Source: Acidobacteriota bacterium (lineage in GTDB: Bacteria; Acidobacteriota; Polarisedimenticolia; Polarisedimenticolales; Polarisedimenticolaceae). Taken from it: DNA of 8,030 nt. The stretch covers positions 29,008 through 37,037 of the forward strand of contig WVWW01000302.1 in the NCBI GenBank assembly GCA_011773795.1, read 5' to 3'. Below, one piece after another: positions 1 through 4,222 of this stretch (within the stretch, counting starts at the first letter, position 1; each line of letters starts with the position of its first letter). The position numbers and the translations under genes were made by a program. The notes beneath the pieces are model-generated. The model searched no databases. It was not told the DNA's origin and worked only from the letters and a program-made list of their open reading frames with translations.

Positions 1-449
1 AGGCTGGAAGCCGTCTCACCGGCCACCTGTTGCACGAGGAATGCGTGCGACGCGAGCAGGTCGAGCTTGGCGCGTACGATCTCCGGGTCGCCATCGGACA
101 CCCCGGTCTCGTTGCGTGCGATCAGTCGCGCCACCCGGTACGGCGTCGGGGCGGGGATCTCCTCGAACTCGACGCGGCGCAAACCGATCAGATGTAGGTT
201 GAAACGACCGTCGGACAGGCTCTCGAGGTTCTCGATCCGACCGAGTGTCCCGACGCGGTGAAACGCCGGTGATCCGTCGTAGTCGTCTTCGAAGCCGGGT
301 TCGAGCAGGGCGATGGCGACATGGCCGTCACCGCCGGACGCGTCGCGGATCATCTGGCGGTAACGCGGTTCGAAGATGTGAAGCGGGAGAACCGTGTCCG
401 GGAACAACACCGCATTGGGAAGCGGGAAGACCGGAGCGAGATCGATCAC
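1..449 (-). CDS. Stand-alone LON substrate-binding domain protein (partial, C-terminus beyond the left edge)
   Basis: Reading the minus strand from the GTG at 449-447 gives 149 uninterrupted codons to the window edge. The N-terminus carries the hallmark of the LON protease substrate-binding domain: FPLPNAVLFP at residues 8-17 and LPLHIFEPRYR at 21-31, followed by a GRIENLE-like strand and a helical end. Family knowledge: stand-alone proteins of this type (about 190-230 residues) have the N-terminal domain of Lon without its ATPase or peptidase. Their role is poorly defined and probably involves protein binding. The ATPase and protease cannot be excluded here because the C-terminus lies outside the window, but the short N-terminal approach to the motif is typical of the stand-alone form. 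The start lies 1 nt past the TAG of the rhodanese-methyltransferase gene (453-451) and has no clear Shine-Dalgarno sequence, so translation is probably coupled. The family is secure; the function is not. Confidence 0.88.
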   Translation of the reverse strand, partial: MIDLAPVFPLPNAVLFPDTVLPLHIFEPRYRQMIRDASGGDGHVAIALLEPGFEDDYDGSPAFHRVGTLGRIENLESLSDGRFNLHLIGLRRVEFEEIPAPTPYRVARLIARNETGVSDGDPEIVRAKLDLLASHAFLVQQVAGETASS

Positions 450-450
450 G

Positions 451-1326
451 CTAGGCCGGCTTGCGGGCGACGATGCCGGCGATGGCGCGCATCTTGCCGC
501 TGCGTCGCGCCGGTCCGATTCTCTCGCGGTAACGGAGGATCTCGTAACCCGCGAAGGCCTGCTTGAGCTCTCCGGGCTCCAGCAGGTGATCGGGATTGTT
601 AGGGCGCCCGAAGCGGGGTTGCTCATGGGTGAACGTCTGGTACACGACGACGCCGCCGGGAACGAGACCCGAGCGGATGTCCTGGAACAACGGTCGGTGA
701 AGGTAGTTGAAGCAAACAATGACGTCGTACGTCTCGATCGGCAGGATATAGGTGCCGTCTTGGAGGTTCCCGACGACGGCGCGGATCGGAACGCCAAGCT
801 TGCGAGCCGCCGCGCGCGCACGCGACACGGCTTCCGGGTCCGCGTCGACGCCGTCGACGTCGAACCCGCGCGTCGCGAGGTAGATCGCGTTGCGCCCCTC
901 GCCCATCGCGATATCCAGCGTCAGGCCGCGCGGCAACAGGTCGAAGCTCTCGAGTAGGAACGAAGAAGGCGCGATCCCGTGCTGGTGATCCCCGTTCAGT
1001 GAGCCAGCGGTCAGCGGCCCGGGCCAGGCTTCGATCCCGCCCTCGAGATTCATCAGCGGGGTGAATCCGTGCTCGGCCAGAAACCGGCATGCGGCGGCAC
1101 CGCGCTGGCCATGTCGGCAGACCAGGGCGATCGGGGTGCCGCCATTCGGCAGCTCGTTGAGACGGCCTTCCAATTCGTGGAGCGGGACCAGAGTCGAGCC
1201 GGGGATGTGACGATCCTGGAACTCCGTCTCCGTGCGCACGTCGAGGACCACGACCGACTCGCCTGTGGCAAGCCTGCGGTAAAGCTCCTCGCCGTCGATG
1301 GTCTGAAAACGTTGTGGGGTCGTCAC
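451..1326 (-). CDS. Rhodanese domain fused to a TehB-like SAM-dependent methyltransferase
   Basis: Product of 291 residues from the GTG at 1326. Residues about 8-105 form a single rhodanese domain: LDVRTETEF at 28-36, HIPGS at 40-44, the active-site loop CRHGQR at 70-75 with candidate persulfide-carrying Cys70, and the closing NLEGGIEAW at 93-101. After a short linker, residues about 120-291 form a class I methyltransferase. Its SAM-binding motif I is LDIAMGEGRNAIYLA (137-151), acidic Asp161 follows strand 2, and there are DVIVCFNYLHRPLF (201-214) and LVPGG (221-225). The GRPNNPDHLL stretch at 240-249 resembles TehB/UbiE-like enzymes. Rhodaneses move sulfane sulfur, and TehB-type enzymes methylate small acceptors including chalcogen oxyanions; that this protein couples the two is inference. 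I chose the GTG at 1326 because GAGGA lies just upstream. An upstream ATG at 1458 would add 44 basic, non-domain residues and overlap nth. The LON-domain gene follows after 1 nt. Confidence 0.9.
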   Translation of the reverse strand: MTTPQRFQTIDGEELYRRLATGESVVVLDVRTETEFQDRHIPGSTLVPLHELEGRLNELPNGGTPIALVCRHGQRGAAACRFLAEHGFTPLMNLEGGIEAWPGPLTAGSLNGDHQHGIAPSSFLLESFDLLPRGLTLDIAMGEGRNAIYLATRGFDVDGVDADPEAVSRARAAARKLGVPIRAVVGNLQDGTYILPIETYDVIVCFNYLHRPLFQDIRSGLVPGGVVVYQTFTHEQPRFGRPNNPDHLLEPGELKQAFAGYEILRYRERIGPARRSGKMRAIAGIVARKPA

Positions 1327-1357
1327 GATGTCCTCGCGGCCCGTCGCGCCATCCGGC

Positions 1358-1386
1358 AATATACCGCCGCGTCGAAGTTCTGCCCA
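1358..1386 (-). promoter_or_regulatory. Candidate internal sigma70-type promoter before the rhodanese-methyltransferase gene
   Basis: The 83-nt gap between nth and the rhodanese-methyltransferase gene is the only sizeable gap in the minus-strand cluster. On the minus strand it contains TGGGCA (1386-1381, 4/6 match to TTGACA), a 17-nt spacer, and TATATT (1363-1358, 5/6 match to TATAAT). Initiation near 1351 would leave a leader of about 25 nt carrying the GAGGA ribosome binding site before the GTG at 1326. The spacing is ideal and the site stands out against very GC-rich surroundings, but it is a motif match only. I see no intrinsic terminator for nth in this gap, so read-through from upstream is also expected. 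Confidence 0.4.
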
Positions 1387-1409
1387 CTTGCGCAAATCGC
1401 GTTTTGGCG

Positions 1410-2096
1410 CTACCCGTCGGGGAACGGGCAGTCGGGACGCAGCGCGCAACGGTCGCACTCGGGCCGCCGCGCGTTACACACGCGCCGGCCGTGCCAAATC
1501 AAGGCGTGCGACGTGAAAGTCCAATCCTTTTCAGGGAATACTTTCTGCAGGGCGAACTCGATCTTGACCGGGTCGGTCTCCCCGGTCAGGCCCATGCGGC
1601 CGGCGAGTCGCTTGACGTGCGTGTCGACGGTGATCCCGGGCAGCCCGAACCAGGTGCCGCGCAGCACGTTGGCCGTCTTGCGACCCACGCCGGGCAAGCG
1701 CACCAGATCCTCCATCTCACGAGGCACCTCGCCCGCATGATCCTCGACCAGGGCGCGTCCGAGGCCCAGGATCGAGCGTGCTTTGTTGCGAAAGAAGCCG
1801 GTCGTGCGGATCAGCTCTTCCAGCTCGTCGGGATCGGCATCGGCGTACGCGTGCGCATCCTCGTACTTGGCGAACAGCTTCGGTGTCACTTGGTTGACCC
1901 GTTCGTCGGTGCACTGCGCCGAAAGGATGGTCGCGACGAGGAGCTCGAGCGCACTGCGATGTTGCAGCGCACAGTCGGCATCGGCGTAGAGCTTGCGAAG
2001 TCCTCGGATCAGCCTCTTCGCGCGCGCCTTCTTCTGTTCGACGGATTCGCCCGGCATGCGCGGATCGCCCTTCTGGCGTGGGGTCCTCTTCGCCAT
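1410..2096 (-). CDS. nth: Endonuclease III (DNA glycosylase/AP lyase)
   Basis: Base excision repair enzyme that removes oxidised pyrimidines and cleaves the abasic site by beta-elimination. The 228-residue product (E. coli Nth has 211) carries every diagnostic element: LLVATILSAQCTDERVN at 52-68, the helix-hairpin-helix LPGVGRKTANVL at 134-145 with catalytic Lys140, VDTHV at 157-161 with catalytic Asp158, and a C-terminal [4Fe-4S] loop with Cys207, Cys214, Cys217 and Cys223 in the C-X6-C-X2-C-X5-C spacing. The enzyme therefore looks intact. The ATG at 2096 lies 5 nt after the stop of the reductase gene; an alternative ATG at residue 14 (2057), preceded by AGAAGGG, would give a length closer to E. 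coli Nth. The first 13 residues are basic and not conserved. It sits mid-operon with no functional partner in DNA repair beside it. Confidence 0.97.
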   Translation of the reverse strand: MAKRTPRQKGDPRMPGESVEQKKARAKRLIRGLRKLYADADCALQHRSALELLVATILSAQCTDERVNQVTPKLFAKYEDAHAYADADPDELEELIRTTGFFRNKARSILGLGRALVEDHAGEVPREMEDLVRLPGVGRKTANVLRGTWFGLPGITVDTHVKRLAGRMGLTGETDPVKIEFALQKVFPEKDWTFTSHALIWHGRRVCNARRPECDRCALRPDCPFPDG

Positions 2097-2101
2097 CCGG
2101 C

Positions 2102-2782
2102 TCAGGTCTCGATCGCGTAGCGGCCGTAGAGCTCGTCGCCCTCGCGCTCCAGCTCGAGCAGCCGCAAGCGGCGTTGCTCCTTCATCGGCCAGCCCACGCC
2201 GCCCAGTAGCGTCGGCGCGTCGCTTCCACCCAGAAGGGCGGGGGCGATCGTGACGTAAAGCTCGTCGGCAAGATCCAGCCGGAGCAAGCTCCAGTTCAAC
2301 TCGCCGCCTCCCTCGACCAGCAGCCGGCGCACGCCTCGCTCGCGCAGCGCACCCAGTGTCGCACGGAGATCGACGTTCCTACGACCGAAGCGCCAGACCT
2401 CGGCACGACCTTCAAAGGAGGCGAGCTTGGGGTCGGGCAGCGCTTGTGTGGTGACGAGGATGCTGTCCCCACCGTGAGACGCATCGAAGAAGCGGCTGTC
2501 GACCGGGATCTCGCCGCTCGCGCTGACCACGACGCGATGCAGCACAGGGTTCTCCGTCTCTTCGCGCACCTCTTTCGTGCGCACGTGAAACGTGGGGTTG
2601 TCCGCACGGACCGTTCCCGCGGCGACCATCAACGCGTCCGCCGAGGCGCGCAGCCGATCCATGCGGATCCGATCGTGAGGCGAGGAGAAGCGTGGGTACT
2701 CGCGCTTGGCGGAGGTGATCTTGCCGTCGACGGTCATCGCCATGTTGATGAAGACGAACGGACGCTCTGTCGCGGCACCCAT
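2102..2782 (-). CDS. Stand-alone RibD C-terminal-type (DHFR-fold) pyrimidine reductase
   Basis: Product of 226 residues made of the RibD C-terminal/dihydrofolate-reductase-fold domain alone. Family signatures are MTVDGKI at 16-22, the HDRIRMDRLRASADALMV stretch at 36-53, GTVRADNPTF at 56-65, LLVEGGGELN at 154-163 and APALLGG further on. Family knowledge: such domains reduce the ribosyl side chain of a diaminopyrimidine or pyrimidinedione phosphate with NAD(P)H in riboflavin synthesis. In many bacteria the domain is fused behind a deaminase, whereas archaeal and fungal enzymes are stand-alone like this one. No deaminase domain and no other rib gene is present, so the true substrate is uncertain. 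A TTG at 2791 would overlap the previous stop, but the GAGG sequence directly abuts it and sits 9 nt before the ATG at 2782; I therefore take 2782. The gap to the upstream methyltransferase is 5 nt and to nth 5 nt. Confidence 0.9.
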   Translation of the reverse strand: MGAATERPFVFINMAMTVDGKITSAKREYPRFSSPHDRIRMDRLRASADALMVAAGTVRADNPTFHVRTKEVREETENPVLHRVVVSASGEIPVDSRFFDASHGGDSILVTTQALPDPKLASFEGRAEVWRFGRRNVDLRATLGALRERGVRRLLVEGGGELNWSLLRLDLADELYVTIAPALLGGSDAPTLLGGVGWPMKEQRRLRLLELEREGDELYGRYAIET

Positions 2783-2787
2783 GCGGC

Positions 2788-3420
2788 TCAACCTCGCAGA
2801 ACGGAAACCGAAACGCCGTCGCGGATCGGAAGGATCGTCGTGTCCAGGTCGGGTTCGGCGTACAGCGCTCGAGTGAGGTCGAGGACCCCGCGCGTCGCTT
2901 CGTCGGCCCCGTCCTCGTCCAGCACGCGGCCTTGCCAGAGCATGTTGTCCGTGATGAACAGGCCGCCGGGTCGCAACCGCTCGAGAGCGACGGGCAACGC
3001 GCGCGGGTAGTCCTGTTTGTCGATGTCGTTGAAGACGATGTCGAACGGCCCGTGGTATTCCAGCGCGAGCTCGAGCGCGTCCCCGACGCGGATCTCGACG
3101 CGCTCGCCCAGACCGGCGCGGTCCAGGAAATCACGCGCTCGCACGGCGTTGTCCGAGGACCCCTCGGTCAGGATCACGCGCCCCTCGGGGCCCGTCGCCG
3201 TCGCGAACCACCAGGCACTGTACCCGAACCCCGAGCCGAGCTCGAGGATGCGCCTGGCGCCGATCGATCGCGCCAGTGCGAGGAGCAAACGGCCGACCTG
3301 CGGTCCCACGATGGGGAACCCGCGCTCGCCCGCCAGAGCTTCCATCTCGGCGACGACGGGGTCGTCCATCGAGGCCCAACGGCCCAGGTACCGATCGATG
3401 TCGGGGTCAACGAGATCCAT
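2788..3420 (-). CDS. O-methyltransferase, CCoAOMT/YrrM-like family
   Basis: Product of 210 residues, typical length for bacterial members of the family. The SAM-binding motif I is ILELGSGFGYSA (58-69), with RVILTEG (81-87) in place of the usual acidic-strand motif. The metal-dependent catechol/caffeoyl-CoA type is shown by FNDIDKQDY at 130-138 and TDNMLWQGRV at 157-166; Asp132, Asp158 and Asn159 are the expected divalent-metal ligands and Lys135 the catalytic lysine. The N-terminal PIVGPQVGRLL (36-46) is the usual lead-in helix. It should transfer a methyl group from SAM to a hydroxyl, probably a catechol-like small molecule, but the substrate cannot be read from sequence. I chose the ATG at 3420; the in-frame ATG at 3453 adds an unconserved LASFFLPEQH segment, and neither has a strong ribosome binding site. 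This is the first gene of the minus-strand cluster. Confidence 0.92.
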   Translation of the reverse strand: MDLVDPDIDRYLGRWASMDDPVVAEMEALAGERGFPIVGPQVGRLLLALARSIGARRILELGSGFGYSAWWFATATGPEGRVILTEGSSDNAVRARDFLDRAGLGERVEIRVGDALELALEYHGPFDIVFNDIDKQDYPRALPVALERLRPGGLFITDNMLWQGRVLDEDGADEATRGVLDLTRALYAEPDLDTTILPIRDGVSVSVLRG

Positions 3421-3443
3421 GTGCTGCTCAGGAAGAAAGAAAG

Positions 3444-3472
3444 ACGCTAACATGACGGAGATTGCCGATCAA
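3444..3472 (-). promoter_or_regulatory. Weak candidate promoter for the minus-strand operon in the divergent intergenic region
   Basis: The 70 bp between the two divergent starts (3420 and 3491) should hold promoters for both directions. On the minus strand TTGATC (3472-3467) is followed after 17 nt by TAGCGT (3449-3444). The -35 match is fair (4/6) and the -10 poor (3/6). If real, it would make a short leader of about 17 nt before the ATG at 3420 and exclude the ATG at 3453. For the plus-strand HD gene only TAACAT at 3448-3453 resembles a -10, with no good -35 partner. Confidence 0.2.
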
Positions 3473-3477
3473 CGAAC

Positions 3478-3483
3478 AGGAGG
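3478..3483 (+). promoter_or_regulatory. Strong ribosome binding site fixing the HD-hydrolase start
   Basis: AGGAGG, a full Shine-Dalgarno match, lies 7 nt before the ATG at 3491. It decides the start against the longer in-frame ATG at 3452, which lacks a good site and would add 13 unconserved residues. Confidence 0.85.
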
Positions 3484-3490
3484 CGTTGCG

Positions 3491-4093
3491 ATGGGGTCAA
3501 CGGAGAGTGCGACGGATCTTCCCGGCGGACGAGATGCGGCCCTCGAACTGCTGCACGAGTACACGAAGAAACCGGGTCTGATCAAACACGCCTTGGCCGT
3601 CGAGGCGGCCTGTCGCACCTATGCTGAAAAGCACGGCGCCGATCCGGATGCCTGGGGCCTGGTCGGTCTGCTGCACGACTTCGACTACGAGCGCTGGCCG
3701 ACCCCCGAGGACCATCCGTTCCGCGGCTCCGAGATCCTCGCCGAGCGGGGCTACCCGGAGTGGTTTCGCCGCGCCATCCTGTCACACGCCAACTACTCCG
3801 GTGTCGCGCGGGAGTCGCTCCTCGAGAAAACGCTGTTCGCATGTGACGAGCTTTCCGGCTTCCTCACGGCCTGCGCGTTGGTCACGCCCGCCCGCTCGCT
3901 CCACGACGTCAAGGTCAAGTCGGTGCGTAAGAAGATGAAGTCCAAGGCCTTCGCGGCCAGCGTCAGCCGCGAGGACATCATCGACGGCGCCGAGGGGCTC
4001 GGTGTCGACCTGAACGAGCACATCGAGTTCGTTCTCGGCGCGTTGCGGGGGGTGGCCGACGAGCTCGAGCTCGGCGGCCAGGGCGCGCCATAA
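3491..4093 (+). CDS. HD-superfamily hydrolase (HDIG-type, COG2316-like)
   Basis: Product of 200 residues. The metal-binding HD signature is complete and ordered: His33 in LIKHALAVE, His62-Asp63 in GLLHDFDYERW, His99 in ILSHANYSG, and Asp119 in FACDELSGF. A further His75 lies in the DHPFRGSEIL segment. Helical motifs KVKSVRKKMKSKAFAA and GAEGLGVDLNEHI fill the C-terminal third and, from family memory, are conserved in this predicted-hydrolase group. HD proteins of this type are metal-dependent phosphohydrolases; the substrate of this subgroup is not known to me, and a nucleotide is only a guess. There is no signal peptide or membrane segment, so it should be cytosolic. It is transcribed alone: divergent from the O-methyltransferase cluster and followed 13 nt after its stop by an intrinsic terminator. 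Confidence 0.93.
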   Translation: MGSTESATDLPGGRDAALELLHEYTKKPGLIKHALAVEAACRTYAEKHGADPDAWGLVGLLHDFDYERWPTPEDHPFRGSEILAERGYPEWFRRAILSHANYSGVARESLLEKTLFACDELSGFLTACALVTPARSLHDVKVKSVRKKMKSKAFAASVSREDIIDGAEGLGVDLNEHIEFVLGALRGVADELELGGQGAP

Positions 4094-4106
4094 AACTGGC
4101 GGCCGT

Positions 4107-4140
4107 GGAATGCGGCGGGGATCCCGCCGTTCCCTTTTTT
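4107..4140 (+). terminator. Rho-independent terminator of the HD-hydrolase gene
   Basis: CGGCGGG (4113-4119) pairs perfectly with CCCGCCG (4123-4129) across a GAT loop. Skipping a 2-nt bulge (TG, 4111-4112), the stem continues with GGAA (4107-4110) against TTCC (4130-4133). After one C there is a run of six T (4135-4140). The stem, GC content and T tract are those of a classic intrinsic terminator, and its position shortly after the stop at 4093 fits. Confidence 0.88.
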
Positions 4141-4165
4141 GAGTAGAATTCGGCGTATATAAAAG
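4139..4165 (+). promoter_or_regulatory. AT-rich promoter-like patch upstream of the Asp-box protein gene
   Basis: A TATATAAAA stretch at 4156-4164 is the most AT-rich spot in the 129-bp gap and could supply a -10 box (TATAAA at 4158-4163). The best -35-like element, TTGAGT at 4139-4144, lies only 13 nt before it (15 nt before TAAAAG at 4160-4165), shorter than usual for sigma70, and it directly follows the T tract of the terminator. A promoter is expected here because the terminator isolates the downstream gene, but the exact boxes are uncertain and another sigma factor is possible. Confidence 0.35.
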
Positions 4166-4167
4166 AA

Positions 4168-4185
4168 GCGGATCTCAGAATCCGC
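4168..4185 (+). repeat. Perfect 6-bp inverted repeat in the leader of the Asp-box protein gene
   Basis: GCGGAT (4168-4173) and ATCCGC (4180-4185) are exact inverted copies around a 6-nt loop. The repeat starts just downstream of the -10-like patch, at or next to the expected transcription start, so it could be an operator or a 5'-end mRNA hairpin. A second small hairpin, CGGG/CCCG around GGAA, follows at 4193-4204. There is no T tract, so it is not a terminator. Function is inferred only from position. Confidence 0.4.
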
Positions 4186-4208
4186 AAATCTCCGGGGGAA
4201 CCCGCCGC

Positions 4209-4214
4209 GAGGGG
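4209..4214 (+). promoter_or_regulatory. Ribosome binding site of the Asp-box protein gene
   Basis: GAGGGG lies 8 nt before the ATG at 4223, and the signal peptide begins directly at that ATG. This supports 4223 as the start. Confidence 0.65.
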
Positions 4215-4222
4215 CATTTAGA

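Noticed and set aside
394..957. 187-codon plus-strand frame at the left side
   Set aside because: Overlaps the rhodanese-methyltransferase and LON-domain genes on the other strand, both of which have clear family motifs.
1314..2120. 268-codon plus-strand frame across nth
   Set aside because: Antisense to an intact endonuclease III with all catalytic and iron-sulfur residues; no support of its own.
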